NCBI RefSeq assembly: GCF_019278525.1
Contig: NZ_CP058986.1
Coordinates: 1,584,001 to 1,648,000, forward strand
Direction: 5' to 3'
DNA length: 64,000 nt
From: Polaribacter sp. HaHaR_3_91
Lineage (GTDB): Bacteria; Bacteroidota; Bacteroidia; Flavobacteriales; Flavobacteriaceae
Shown here: one piece after another, positions 32,746 through 41,262 of the stretch
Layout of the letters: every line of letters starts with the position of its first letter
Numbering within the stretch: the stretch's first letter is position 1
Notes under the pieces: model-generated
What the model saw: the letters and a program-made list of their open reading frames with translations, nothing else
What the model was told of the DNA's origin: nothing
The model's database searches: none
Made by a program: the position numbers and the translations under genes

Positions 32746-33423
32746 TTATTCTATAATTTCGATGTGCATTTTTACATCATCAACAGGCCATTCATCTACG
32801 CCAACTTCAACTTTAGACATTTTTGTCATGGTATCAAAACCAGAAATAACTTCGCCAAAAACAGTATGTTCATTATCTAAATGATGAGCACCTCTCTTAC
32901 TCTGAACGATATAAAACTCAAAAGGACTTGATAATTTATTAGGATTATTGTCCCATTGTCTGGCAGCAGCCAATGCACCATATTTATGTTTTCTGTTATT
33001 TCTAAATTCCGGTTCTAACAGATAGTTCCCGTATTTTCTGCGTTCTCTTTGGGTGTACATTTCATCAGAATTACCACCTTGTAACACAAAGTTTTTAGCA
33101 ATTCTATAAAAAACAGTAGTGTTAAAATATTTTATTTTGGTTAAGAAGATAAAATTTGCTCTATGAATAGGCACATCCTCAAATAAACGCAATTTTATTT
33201 TGCCAAAATCGGTTGTAATTTCTACAATGGTTTCTGGGTTTTGTTTGCCGAATTCGGTTAAAAAAGCCTCTGTGTTTTCACTATTTAGACTATCCCAAGC
33301 TTTTACAACCTTCTCTTCTAGTTTATTTTTATTGGTTTGTTTTTCTACAGGTTTCTTTTCATCTTTACATTGATAAAATGCAATTATGGCAACTATAAAA
33401 AAGGCTTTTAAGAAAATTTTCAT
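32746..33423 (-). CDS. Cyclophilin-type peptidyl-prolyl isomerase, probable lipoprotein
   Basis: A 225-residue extracytoplasmic prolyl isomerase. The N-terminus MKIFLKAFFIVAIIAFYQC followed by KDEKK looks like a Bacteroidota lipoprotein signal with the lipidated Cys at 19, although the lipobox is atypical. The cyclophilin domain (about 65-225) has TTVFYRIAKNFVLQGGN, GALAAARQWDNNPNKLSSP, FEFYIVQ and DNEHTVFGEVISGFDTM. It probably assists folding of periplasmic or outer-membrane proteins. Divergent from idi. Confidence 0.88.
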   Translation of the reverse strand: MKIFLKAFFIVAIIAFYQCKDEKKPVEKQTNKNKLEEKVVKAWDSLNSENTEAFLTEFGKQNPETIVEITTDFGKIKLRLFEDVPIHRANFIFLTKIKYFNTTVFYRIAKNFVLQGGNSDEMYTQRERRKYGNYLLEPEFRNNRKHKYGALAAARQWDNNPNKLSSPFEFYIVQSKRGAHHLDNEHTVFGEVISGFDTMTKMSKVEVGVDEWPVDDVKMHIEIIE

Positions 33424-33448
33424 GAAAGAAATTGGATGTTAATAATTA

Positions 33449-33456
33449 CAAATATA
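33449..33456 (-). promoter_or_regulatory. -7 promoter box of the cyclophilin lipoprotein gene
   Basis: TATATTTG on the minus strand, 25 bases before the ATG at 33423. Confidence 0.45.
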
Positions 33457-33532
33457 TGTTATCAAAATAAAAGAATAGAAAACTCTTATGGGTTTTGTAA
33501 TTATTTTATGATTTAATACTCATTGATTTTCT

Positions 33533-33540
33533 TATTTTTG
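33533..33540 (+). promoter_or_regulatory. -7 promoter box of idi, leaderless arrangement
   Basis: TATTTTTG ending five bases before the idi ATG, so the mRNA probably has no or almost no leader. Confidence 0.5.
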
Positions 33541-33545
33541 CGAAT

Positions 33546-34064
33546 ATGGAAGAACAAGTAGTTTTAGTAGATGAAAAAGACAACCCAGTTGGGTTGATGG
33601 CAAAAATGGAAGCACATGAAAAAGCATTATTGCATAGAGCTTTCTCAGTTTTTGTTTTTAATGATAAAGGAGAATTAATGCTGCAACAAAGAGCTGCACA
33701 TAAATATCATTCGCCTTTATTATGGACAAATACCTGTTGTTCTCATCAAAGAGATGGAGAAACAAATTTAGCTGCAGGTAAAAGAAGATTAATGGAAGAA
33801 ATGGGGTTTGTTACGGAAATAAAAGAAGTTTTTTCGTTTATGTACAAAGCACCTTTTGATAATGGTTTAACAGAGCATGAATTTGATCATGTGATGGTTG
33901 GTTATTATAATGATGCTCCCAAAATAAATAAAGAAGAAGTAGAAGCTTATAAGTGGATGACTTTACTTGATGTTAAAAAAGACATGGAGAACAATCCGAA
34001 AGAATATACAGAGTGGTTTAAAATTATTTTTGATAAATCTTTTGAAAAATTAAAAAATGCCTAA
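33546..34064 (+). CDS. idi: Isopentenyl-diphosphate delta-isomerase, type 1
   Basis: Converts isopentenyl to dimethylallyl diphosphate for isoprenoid (menaquinone, carotenoid, undecaprenol) synthesis. The 172-residue Nudix-fold protein has the catalytic Cys in TNTCCSHQRDGE, LAAGKRRLMEEMGF as the Nudix-like helix and the metal/base region EHEFDHVMVGYY. First of a plus-strand run through 36558; the next gene starts eight bases before its stop. Confidence 0.95.
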   Translation: MEEQVVLVDEKDNPVGLMAKMEAHEKALLHRAFSVFVFNDKGELMLQQRAAHKYHSPLLWTNTCCSHQRDGETNLAAGKRRLMEEMGFVTEIKEVFSFMYKAPFDNGLTEHEFDHVMVGYYNDAPKINKEEVEAYKWMTLLDVKKDMENNPKEYTEWFKIIFDKSFEKLKNA

Positions 34065-34470
34065 AGTAAAAGTTTATAGAAGAGCACATTTTAATGCGGC
34101 ACACAGACTGTTTAATTCAGAGTGGTCGGATGAGAAAAATGCAGAAGTATTTGGTAAATGCAGCAACCCAAATTACCATGGTCATAATTACGAAATGATT
34201 GTGGCTTTGTTTGGTGAAGTAGACCCTATTACTGGTTTTGTATATGATTTAGGTTTGTTAAGAGAATTGATTAAAGAGGAAATAGAAGAGCCTTTTGATC
34301 ATAAAAATTTAAATATTGAAGTTCCAGAATTTAAAAACTTAAATCCAACAGCAGAAAACATCTCAATAATTATTTATAACAAATTAAGAGCTCATATACC
34401 AGCAAACTTAGAAATAGAAGTAACTTTATACGAAACACGAAGAAACTTTGTGCGTTATTCTGGAGAGTAA
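34057..34470 (+). CDS. 6-carboxytetrahydropterin synthase / PTPS-like protein
   Basis: QueD/6-pyruvoyl-tetrahydropterin synthase superfamily, 137 residues. The zinc histidines are in FNAAHRLF and NYHGHNYE, the catalytic Cys in FGKCSNPN, and the closing glutamate in TLYETRRNFVRY. In most bacteria the family makes the 7-deazaguanine precursor of queuosine; the pterin alternative cannot be excluded without the genome context. Overlaps idi by eight bases, which suggests translational coupling. Confidence 0.88.
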   Translation: MPKVKVYRRAHFNAAHRLFNSEWSDEKNAEVFGKCSNPNYHGHNYEMIVALFGEVDPITGFVYDLGLLRELIKEEIEEPFDHKNLNIEVPEFKNLNPTAENISIIIYNKLRAHIPANLEIEVTLYETRRNFVRYSGE

Positions 34471-34501
34471 CCATTTTACAAGTACCTTTTAAATATAATT
34501 T

Positions 34502-35233
34502 ATGAAAATAATTGCCATGATTCCTGCACGATATAGTGCATCTCGTTTCCCAGGAAAGTTAATGAAAGATTTAGGAGGGAAACCTGTTATTTTAAGAACG
34601 TATGAAGCCGCTTTGCATACCAATTTATTTGATGATGTTTTTATTGTAACAGATTCTGATGTTATTTTTGAAACCATAGAAAAAGCAGGCGGAAAAGCAA
34701 TTATGAGTACCAAAGAACACGAATGTGGTTCTGATAGAATTGCCGAAGCAGTAGAAAATATTGAAGCAGATATTGTAATTAATGTTCAGGGAGATGAACC
34801 TTTTATTGATGAAGTTTCATTATCTAAATTAATTGATGTCTTTAAAAAAGACGATAAAAAAGAGATAGATTTAGCTTCTTTAAAAGTACAAATTACCAAT
34901 AAAGAAGATATAGAAAACCCTAATAATGTTAAGGTAATTACCGATGTAGATAATTTGGCAATTTATTTTTCTAGAAGTGTAATTCCGTTTCATAGAGATA
35001 AAGACATTGCTGTTAAGTATTATAAACACAAAGGCGTGTATGCTTTTAGAAAGCAAGCATTAATAGATTTTTACAATACGCCAATGACACCATTGGAAGC
35101 TGCAGAAAAAATAGAAGCCATTAGATACCAGGAAATTGGTAAAAAGATTAAAATGGTAGAAACGGATGTAGAAGCTGTAGGCATAGACACTCCGGAAGAT
35201 TTAGAAAAAGCTATTCAATTTTTAAAATTATAA
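34502..35233 (+). CDS. kdsB: 3-deoxy-manno-octulosonate cytidylyltransferase
   Basis: Activates Kdo as CMP-Kdo for LPS inner core synthesis in the cytoplasm. The 243 residues open with [17 protein letters not shown], the nucleotide-binding loop of the family. [24 protein letters not shown] and [11 protein letters not shown] follow in the expected order. It sits 31 bp after the PTPS-like gene and 3 bp before the HAD gene. Confidence 0.95.
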   Translation: MKIIAMIPARYSASRFPGKLMKDLGGKPVILRTYEAALHTNLFDDVFIVTDSDVIFETIEKAGGKAIMSTKEHECGSDRIAEAVENIEADIVINVQGDEPFIDEVSLSKLIDVFKKDDKKEIDLASLKVQITNKEDIENPNNVKVITDVDNLAIYFSRSVIPFHRDKDIAVKYYKHKGVYAFRKQALIDFYNTPMTPLEAAEKIEAIRYQEIGKKIKMVETDVEAVGIDTPEDLEKAIQFLKL

Positions 35234-35236
35234 ATC

Positions 35237-35935
35237 ATGAAAATAAGTAACAACATAAAGGTAATTGCTTTTGATGCGGATGATACTTTGTGGGTAAACG
35301 AAACTTATTTTAGAGATGCAGAACATCAATTTGCAAAATTATTAGCAAAGTACGAGACCGAAAATAAAATAGACCAAGAGCTTTTTAAGAAAGAAATTAA
35401 AAACTTAGTATATTATGGTTATGGTGTAAAAGGTTTTATTTTATCGATGGTAGAATGTGCTTTAGAGCTTTCTAATTATAACGTGAATCAAAAAACAATA
35501 GCCGCAATTTTAGACATCGGTAAAGAGATGTTAGATAAACCTATAGAGTTGCTAGATGGAGTAGAAGAGGTGTTGCAATCTCTTCAAGGAAAATATAAGT
35601 TAATTGTTGCTACCAAAGGAGATTTGTTAGATCAAGAAAGAAAGCTAGAGAAATCTAATTTGCTAAAATATTTTCATCACATAGAAGTGATGAGTGATAA
35701 GAAGGCGAAAGATTATAAGAAATTAATAAAGCACTTAGATATCAAGCCATCAGAATTTTTAATGATTGGCAATTCGTTAAAATCAGATGTTTTACCATTA
35801 GTTGCTTTAGGTGCATCTGCAATTCATGTTCCGTTTCATACCACTTGGGTTCATGAAGAAGTGAGTGATCAAGAAAAATCTGATTCAGAGTACAAAACAG
35901 TTACTAACATTAAAGACATCGTTCCCTTTTTATGA
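35237..35935 (+). CDS. HAD family hydrolase
   Basis: A 232-residue cytoplasmic haloacid-dehalogenase-type phosphatase. Motif I is FDADDTLW (nucleophile Asp), a helical cap follows (about 25-100), motif II is ATKGD, motif III Lys lies in DKKAKDYKKL and motif IV is MIGNSLKSD. The physiological substrate is unknown. It directly follows kdsB, so a role in sugar-phosphate metabolism is possible but only inferred. Its stop overlaps the next start by four bases (ATGA). Confidence 0.9.
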   Translation: MKISNNIKVIAFDADDTLWVNETYFRDAEHQFAKLLAKYETENKIDQELFKKEIKNLVYYGYGVKGFILSMVECALELSNYNVNQKTIAAILDIGKEMLDKPIELLDGVEEVLQSLQGKYKLIVATKGDLLDQERKLEKSNLLKYFHHIEVMSDKKAKDYKKLIKHLDIKPSEFLMIGNSLKSDVLPLVALGASAIHVPFHTTWVHEEVSDQEKSDSEYKTVTNIKDIVPFL

Positions 35936-36558
35936 AGTATTTAAATATTGAAAACTGGAATAGGAAACAACATTACGAACATTTTAGAAATTTAGAAGAT
36001 CCTTTTTTTGGAGTAACGGTTAATGTTGATGTTACTACGTTATACAAAAGGTCAAAATTGGAAAAGAAATCTTTCTTTGCCATGTATTTGCATGCTTGTT
36101 TGGTAGCGTTAAACAGCATAGAGAATTTTAAATACAGAATACAAGAAGATAAAGTTTTTATTTGCGATACGATTCATGCTTCGGCAACCATTGCAAGAGA
36201 AGACCATACTTTTGGGTTTTCTTTTATTCATTATGCAGAAGATTTAGAAATATTCAATAAGAACTTTTTAGAGGAGAAAGAACGAATTTTAAATTCTACA
36301 GATTTATTTCCTCCAATAGTATCAGATAGTTGTATTTATTGTTCGGCTTTGCCTTGGTTTACATTTACGAGTCAAAAAGAACCTGTTTCTGGAGTTAAAA
36401 ATGAAAGTATACCAAAGTTATCTTTTGGTAAAACTTATCAAGAAAACGATAGAATAATGATGCCTGTAGCTATTGCTGCAAACCATGCATTAGTAGACGG
36501 ATATCATATTGGTTTATTTTTTGAAGAATATCAGAAACAATTAGATAAAAACACCTAA
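35932..36558 (+). CDS. CatA-like acetyl-CoA-dependent O-acyltransferase
   Basis: A 208-residue protein of the type A chloramphenicol acetyltransferase fold. The catalytic HxxxDG motif is present near the C-terminus (AANHALVDGYHIG), with FFAMYLHACLVALNSIENFK and SFGKTYQENDRIMMPVAI typical of the family. Chromosomal housekeeping-like copies in Bacteroidota are common, so resistance cannot be assumed. Translationally coupled to the HAD gene by a 4-bp overlap. Confidence 0.88.
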   Translation: MKYLNIENWNRKQHYEHFRNLEDPFFGVTVNVDVTTLYKRSKLEKKSFFAMYLHACLVALNSIENFKYRIQEDKVFICDTIHASATIAREDHTFGFSFIHYAEDLEIFNKNFLEEKERILNSTDLFPPIVSDSCIYCSALPWFTFTSQKEPVSGVKNESIPKLSFGKTYQENDRIMMPVAIAANHALVDGYHIGLFFEEYQKQLDKNT

Positions 36559-36563
36559 CTTTG
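36556..36563 (+). promoter_or_regulatory. -7 promoter box for the small helical protein gene
   Basis: TAACTTTG, 23 bases before the ATG at 36587, overlapping the stop of the preceding gene. Confidence 0.45.
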
Positions 36564-36586
36564 CAAAATTAAATTTTAAAGAAGTT

Positions 36587-36847
36587 ATGGCAAGTATAAA
36601 AAACTTAAAAAAAGATATCAATTACGTTTTAGGTGATGTTATCGAATATGCATTAGATGTTTCAATCTTAAAAAATGCACCAGAAAAAGGAGAAGCGATT
36701 ATTGATGAAGCTATCGAAACTTTTGACACTTTAGTTGCTAAAGTTAACAACAGTAAGGTAGAAAACAAAAAAGCGCACTTTAAAGCAATCAACCTAGAAT
36801 TAGAAGAAAAAGCGAAAGGATTAGTTGAAAAGATTAATACATTATAA
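36587..36847 (+). CDS. Small conserved helical protein of unknown function
   Basis: An 86-residue soluble, mostly helical protein (KNLKKDINYVLGDVIEYALD, EKGEAIIDEAIETFDTLVAK, NKKAHFKAINLELEEKAKGL). The same pattern is common as a short conserved protein in flavobacteria, but I know of no function. It has its own promoter-like box and terminator. Confidence 0.8.
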   Translation: MASIKNLKKDINYVLGDVIEYALDVSILKNAPEKGEAIIDEAIETFDTLVAKVNNSKVENKKAHFKAINLELEEKAKGLVEKINTL

Positions 36848-36876
36848 TCTTAACAATTTTTTAAGCATAATTTAAG

Positions 36877-36905
36877 ACCATCATTTATAAAATGATGGTT
36901 TTTTT
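36877..36905 (+). terminator. Terminator of the small helical protein gene
   Basis: Ten-bp stem (36877-36886 with 36890-36899), 3-base loop, T run. Confidence 0.85.
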
Positions 36906-36973
36906 CGTTACTTTTGGTAAAGCTACTATAACGATTTAGTAGTTGTGTTTATTGTCTAATTTAATTAATAGAA

Positions 36974-37168
36974 ATGGCTAGAGCAATGTTTGAGTACACT
37001 AAAACGGTACTAAAAAAGGTAAGTTTTAATTCAGATTTGTTTTGTAAAGAACTAGAAAAGGCCTTAAGTCGATTGTTACCTTATGAAGTAGATGAGCTAA
37101 CGATTTGGTTAAGACAGTTTACTTCTAATAAACCAGAATTATATTCTTGCATGGCATTAATTAAGTAA
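36974..37168 (+). CDS. Small conserved protein of unknown function
   Basis: A 64-residue helical protein (EYTKTVLKKVSFNSDLFCKE, LSRLLPYEVDELTIWLRQFT). Charged, two cysteines, no signal peptide. Similar short proteins recur in flavobacteria; function unknown. A TACTTTTG box lies at 36909-36916, and a bidirectional terminator follows its stop. Confidence 0.75.
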   Translation: MARAMFEYTKTVLKKVSFNSDLFCKELEKALSRLLPYEVDELTIWLRQFTSNKPELYSCMALIK

Positions 37169-37170
37169 CA

Positions 37171-37204
37171 AAAAAAAAGGAAGCATTTAGCTTCCTTTTT
37201 TTTG
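37171..37204. terminator. Bidirectional terminator
   Basis: GGAAGC/GCTTCC stem (37179-37184 with 37190-37195) extended by A8 on the left and a T run on the right. Serves the gene ending 37168 and the minus-strand gene ending 37206. Confidence 0.85.
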
Positions 37205-37205
37205 T

Positions 37206-37664
37206 TTAATTTTTAGATTCTGATCTCCTATGTTTGTATTTACTCATTAGTTTTCTGCCAAACTCCATTTCTGCTAACTGTAGTTTAACAATCTTTTTAT
37301 AAGAAATTACTTTTTTTACGTTATTTATAAAATCATTTTGAGATTCATAAATTTTTTGATCTGTGTCTAGTTTTAAAGCTATTAATTTTTCTGCCTCTTT
37401 TTCAGAAACCGAGTTAATATCTCCTTCTATCATAGCTCTTTTAATTTCTGACCTTAGTATGTTTCTTAAACTATACTGTTCTTTACTATAGGTGTTGTAA
37501 ATAGGCCAAAACTTTTCAGCTTCGCTAGGAGATAAATTTAATTGTTCTGTTAAATAAGATATTTTTAGAGCTTTAATTTTCTCTTTACTTCCTTGCTTAT
37601 CTTGAGCAGACAAGGTAAGAGTACAAAAAAGGGTAATGCAAATAAGAGTTATAATTTTTTTCAT
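37206..37664 (-). CDS. Secreted Spy/CpxP-like helical protein of the ECF sigma module
   Basis: A 152-residue periplasmic protein with a signal peptide (MKKIITLICITLFCTLTLSA) and a long, charged all-helical body. LNLSPSEAEKFWPIYNTYSK resembles the LTxxQ-type helices of Spy/CpxP proteins. Flavobacterial homologues are often labelled as sensors of ECF sigma factors. It is the last gene of a three-gene operon after the sigma factor and the membrane-anchored protein, so a stress-sensing role is a reasonable inference. Confidence 0.8.
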   Translation of the reverse strand: MKKIITLICITLFCTLTLSAQDKQGSKEKIKALKISYLTEQLNLSPSEAEKFWPIYNTYSKEQYSLRNILRSEIKRAMIEGDINSVSEKEAEKLIALKLDTDQKIYESQNDFINNVKKVISYKKIVKLQLAEMEFGRKLMSKYKHRRSESKN

Positions 37665-37674
37665 ATTCTTAATT

Positions 37675-38214
37675 TTAGTTTATTTCATTTAAAAATGAAG
37701 TGTTGTCTATAGAATTTATATAATCTTCAATGTTTTCATCTTCTAAAGATGAAAAATAAAAGTCACTCTCTTCTAAAAGGTCATTTTCTAATACAATAGC
37801 AATGTCATTAGTATGTATAGTAGCAGAATTTAACCAAAACTCCATGTCATCATCAGATAATGAATCTATGGTTAGTTCTTCTGTCTTGTTAAACTCAAAA
37901 GAATTTAAACCGATAAATAAAATGATTGATGCTGCAGCAGCAATAGGAATTATTTTTAAAATTCTTTCTTTAAAAGAAATAACTTTAGCTTCTTTTTTCG
38001 GTTCTGAAACTTTAGATAGAATATTATCTTCTAAATCTTTAAAGTAGTTATCTGGTGTTGTAAAACCATTTTCTTTAGTCAGATTCTCTTCTGCTAATTT
38101 TGTATCAATAGCATCTTCAATTGTATCAAAATAGTTTTTAGGAAGCGAAAAACTATTTTTCTTTCCTAATATTGAGTTTAAATACTCTTCGCTATTTTTA
38201 ATCTTGTTTTCCAT
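37675..38214 (-). CDS. Single-pass membrane protein, candidate anti-sigma factor
   Basis: A 179-residue protein. Two copies of a short motif in the cytoplasmic part (SLPKNYFDTIEDAIDTKLAE and TTPDNYFKDLEDNILSKV) are followed by one membrane helix (IIPIAAAASIILFIGLN, about 87-103) and an acidic periplasmic tail. No zinc-binding anti-sigma signature is present. The candidate anti-sigma role comes from its position directly after the ECF sigma gene and from its topology. Confidence 0.75.
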   Translation of the reverse strand: MENKIKNSEEYLNSILGKKNSFSLPKNYFDTIEDAIDTKLAEENLTKENGFTTPDNYFKDLEDNILSKVSEPKKEAKVISFKERILKIIPIAAAASIILFIGLNSFEFNKTEELTIDSLSDDDMEFWLNSATIHTNDIAIVLENDLLEESDFYFSSLEDENIEDYINSIDNTSFLNEIN

Positions 38215-38247
38215 GATACTCTTTAGACCTTTTATTTATAGAAAGGT

Positions 38248-38796
38248 TTAATTGGTTTCTTTTTTTATATAAAGTTCAATTTTCTTAACTGCGTGAAAAT
38301 AAGAAGCTTTTAAAGCTCCAACAGAGGTTTCTAAAATTTCAGACATTTGATCATATTTTATTTCATCAAAATATTTCATGTTAAAAACAAGTTGTTGCTT
38401 TTGTGGTAATGTTGCAACTGCTTTTTGTAAAATAATTTGAATTTCATCACCTGTATAAAAATCATCACTCGCTAGAGTAGATGCTAATTCTTGTTGGTAA
38501 TCAGTAATGTCTAAACTTCGTTTTTTAGCTCTTTTGTTTATAAAAGTGATAGATTCATTGGTTGCAATTCTGTACATCCAAGAAAATAACTTACTCTCTT
38601 GGTTAAACTTATCTATATTTTTAAAAACCTTAATAAACGTATTTTGTAAAACATCATCTGCATCATCATGAGAAATCACAATTTTACGGATATGCCAATA
38701 CAAGCGTTCTTTATAGAGAGTTATAAGCTCTCTAAATGCTTTGTCTTTAGTCTGAACATTTTTTAATTGTTCTATTAAAATAGTTTCGTCTGTCAA
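38248..38796 (-). CDS. ECF family RNA polymerase sigma factor
   Basis: A 182-residue group 4 sigma factor. Region 2 is clear (ITLYKERLYWHIRKIVISHD, DADDVLQNTFIKVFKN, LFSWMYRIATNESITFINK), and region 4 includes LPQKQQLVFNMKYFDEIKYD and SEILETSVGALKASYFHAVK. The reading frame begins with TTG at 38796 (MTDETILIEQL); no ATG fits the N-terminus. It heads an operon with a membrane protein and a periplasmic helical protein. Confidence 0.93.
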   Translation of the reverse strand: MTDETILIEQLKNVQTKDKAFRELITLYKERLYWHIRKIVISHDDADDVLQNTFIKVFKNIDKFNQESKLFSWMYRIATNESITFINKRAKKRSLDITDYQQELASTLASDDFYTGDEIQIILQKAVATLPQKQQLVFNMKYFDEIKYDQMSEILETSVGALKASYFHAVKKIELYIKKETN

Positions 38797-38847
38797 CTAT
38801 AATAGTTTATAAAGTTTAGACTTAAATAGTGATAAAAGGTTTAATGC

Positions 38848-40296
38848 TTATTTTCTAACTCTTGTTCTAGAGTAACCAAAAAGTCTTTTTTGCTTTATAG
38901 TATCAGAAATTCCTTCAGGTAACATTTCTTCCCAACCTTTTTCTCCGTTTAAAATCATTTTTAAGATAGTACGAGAAAAAATATCTAAGATATCTTTGTC
39001 AAAATCATCAATATTAACCAGTTTTCCGTTGTTTTTAAAGAACTTGTATAGTTCTTTCATTCTTGGGTGAACCTTAAGTTTTTCTATTGTAATGTACTCG
39101 TCAGATTTCGTATCATGATAAGGATAGGTATATACTTTTAAGTCTCTGTAAAATAATTTACCAAAAGCTTCTAAGATTCCTCCACTTAAATTACGGTAAT
39201 ATTTCTCATCAAAAAGTTCTATAAGATTTTGACCTCCCATGGTTAAGCCCATTCTTTCTTTGGTAAATTCACTAAAATATTCTACCAATTTAAAGTACTG
39301 TTGAAAGCTTGTAATCATTACATTTTGTCCTAGAGAGCAAAGTAATTCTGCCCTGTCTAAGAAATCTCTTTCATTAATTTTACCTTCAGAAGTTAGGTTA
39401 CTTAGGGTAATCTCGAAAATTACTTGAGTTTTACTTTCTTCTACTTTATTTTCTGATAAAAATATTTTTTTAGACTTTTCATACATGTCCATATTTACCT
39501 TAGTAACAGGTCTAAAACTTCCACGTAAAGCTAAAATGTTTTTCTTATATAAAACTTGTGCTGGTAATAAGTTATTTCCGTCAGGGCCGAACATAACGGC
39601 ATTTGTCATACCATTTTTCAGCAATTGTAAACTCATTAAACGGTTGTCTACATACATAAAACGAGGTCCAGCAAAATTAATCATATCAATTTCTAACTGG
39701 TCATTACTTAAGTTGTCGTAAAAAGATTTTACTAAATCTTTAGGATTATCATTCAGATAAAAAGCACCATAAATTAGATTTACACCTAAAATACCTAAGG
39801 TTTCTTGCTGTAAACGAGCATCCGTTTCTTTAAATCGTAAGTGTAAAACAATTTCATTGTAGCCCTCTAAAGGATCTAGTTGAAAACGAATTCCTACCCA
39901 ACCGTGTCCTTTAAATTGTTTTGCAAAATCTATAGTAGTTACTGTGTTGGCGTAACTAAAGAATAATTTATCTGGATGTTTTTGTCTGCTTAATCGATCT
40001 TCCATTAAATCGATTTCGTGACCTAACATTTTTTTTAAACGCGGCTGTGTTACATAACGATTGTCTTCTTCCACGCCATAAATAGCATCAGAAAAATCTT
40101 TATCATAAGCACTCATTGCTTTTGCTATTGTTCCTGAAGCAGCTCCAGATCTAAAAAAGTTACGAGCAGTTTCTTGTCCTGCGCCAATCTCAGCAAAAGT
40201 TCCGTAAATATCTCTATTTAAATTAATTCTTAGCGCTTTGCTTTTAATTGTAGGAACACTACTAATCTCTTGATCTCCTTTTAAAGATATTGCCAT
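38848..40296 (-). CDS. Conserved protein of unknown function
   Basis: A 482-residue soluble protein without signal peptide or membrane segments. The N-terminal block IYGTFAEIGAGQETARNFFR, GAASGTIAKAMSAYDKDFSD is highly conserved-looking and glycine-rich, which suggests a ligand-binding site. I recognise it as a widespread conserved protein but can assign no enzyme family or pathway. Monocistronic, with a good promoter (TTG-N21-TACATTTG) and divergent from the MBL hydrolase gene. Confidence 0.8.
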   Translation of the reverse strand: MAISLKGDQEISSVPTIKSKALRINLNRDIYGTFAEIGAGQETARNFFRSGAASGTIAKAMSAYDKDFSDAIYGVEEDNRYVTQPRLKKMLGHEIDLMEDRLSRQKHPDKLFFSYANTVTTIDFAKQFKGHGWVGIRFQLDPLEGYNEIVLHLRFKETDARLQQETLGILGVNLIYGAFYLNDNPKDLVKSFYDNLSNDQLEIDMINFAGPRFMYVDNRLMSLQLLKNGMTNAVMFGPDGNNLLPAQVLYKKNILALRGSFRPVTKVNMDMYEKSKKIFLSENKVEESKTQVIFEITLSNLTSEGKINERDFLDRAELLCSLGQNVMITSFQQYFKLVEYFSEFTKERMGLTMGGQNLIELFDEKYYRNLSGGILEAFGKLFYRDLKVYTYPYHDTKSDEYITIEKLKVHPRMKELYKFFKNNGKLVNIDDFDKDILDIFSRTILKMILNGEKGWEEMLPEGISDTIKQKRLFGYSRTRVRK

Positions 40297-40321
40297 ATAA
40301 TGCTATTTTTTAAGGTTGAAA

Positions 40322-40353
40322 CAAATGTACTAAAATAGAAGGCTATCAGTCAA
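40322..40353 (-). promoter_or_regulatory. Promoter with -33 and -7 boxes for the 482-residue conserved protein
   Basis: On the minus strand TTG (40351-40353), 21-base spacer, TACATTTG (40322-40329), then 25 bases to the ATG. This matches Bacteroidota spacing. Confidence 0.6.
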
Positions 40354-40362
40354 TTTTTATGT

Positions 40363-40370
40363 TATTTTTG
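40363..40370 (+). promoter_or_regulatory. -7 promoter box of the MBL hydrolase gene, leaderless arrangement
   Basis: TATTTTTG ending five bases before the ATG at 40376; back to back with the minus-strand promoter. Confidence 0.5.
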
Positions 40371-40375
40371 TTGGA

Positions 40376-41158
40376 ATGAACTTTACTAAGAAACAACTGA
40401 ATATTACTTTTTTAGGAACAGGTACTTCACAGGGAATTCCGATGATTGCTAGTAACGACCCTGTTTGTTTGTCTAAAAACTTAAAAGACAAGCGTTTGCG
40501 GTCTTCTGTTTTAATCTCTTGGGACCATGTTTCTTATACTATAGATTGCGGTTTAGACTTTAGACAGCAAATGTTAAGAGAGAATGTACAATCTTTAAAT
40601 GGTGTCTTTTTTACGCATGAACATGCAGATCATATTGGTGGTTTAGATGATTTAAGAGCTTTTTGTTATCAAATCGGGGAAATGCCAATTTATTTATTGG
40701 AAAGAACCTTACTAAGTTTAGAAAAAAGATTTGATTATATTTTTAGTGTAGAAAATAGGTATCCTGGTGCGCCGAGTGTATTGCCAAAGTTGGTAGATAA
40801 AACAAGTTTTAATGTAGAAGGAGTAGAGGTAACTCCTATAGAAGTTTTGCATGGAAAATTACCTATTGTTGCATACAGGTTTGGAGATTTTGCCTATTTA
40901 ACAGATGTGAAAACGGTTTCTGATGAAGAGAAGTTGAAATTGAAAGATTTAGATGTTTTGGTAATAAACGCATTAAGAATAGAAGAGCATCCTACTCACT
41001 TTAACTTACAAGAAGCCTTAGATTTTATTGCAGAAATAAAACCTAAAAAAGCCTACTTAACGCATATTAGTCATAAACTAGGTTTTCATGATGCGGTATC
41101 TAAAATGTTACCAAAAAACGTGTTTTTAGCCTATGATGGTTTAAAAATAACAGTTTAA
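40376..41158 (+). CDS. MBL fold metallo-hydrolase, PhnP-like
   Basis: A 260-residue cytoplasmic metal hydrolase. It opens with the TFLGTGTSQGIPMI strand-loop typical of PhnP/RNase Z-like lactamases. The metal motif is FTHEHADHIGGLDDLR (HxHxDH), further histidines are in EVLHGK and YLTHISHKLG, and DCGLDFRQQML is also present. PhnP-like members act as phosphodiesterases, but no phn genes are nearby and the substrate is unknown. Confidence 0.9.
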   Translation: MNFTKKQLNITFLGTGTSQGIPMIASNDPVCLSKNLKDKRLRSSVLISWDHVSYTIDCGLDFRQQMLRENVQSLNGVFFTHEHADHIGGLDDLRAFCYQIGEMPIYLLERTLLSLEKRFDYIFSVENRYPGAPSVLPKLVDKTSFNVEGVEVTPIEVLHGKLPIVAYRFGDFAYLTDVKTVSDEEKLKLKDLDVLVINALRIEEHPTHFNLQEALDFIAEIKPKKAYLTHISHKLGFHDAVSKMLPKNVFLAYDGLKITV

Positions 41159-41182
41159 GATTATAAAAACTCTTTTTTGATG

Positions 41183-41190
41183 TATATTTG
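41183..41190 (+). promoter_or_regulatory. -7 promoter box of the small-GTPase operon
   Basis: TATATTTG, 72 bases before the ATG at 41263; no clear -33. Confidence 0.4.
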
Positions 41191-41262
41191 TTAGGAGTGC
41201 CTAATTTTTACCACTCATTAAGAACAATAACTATTACTTACAGTAACCAACTTTTAGTATAA

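Noticed and set aside
35932..36558. Acquired chloramphenicol resistance gene
   Set aside because: It is translationally coupled to a housekeeping-type operon, with no mobile element nearby and base composition like its neighbours.
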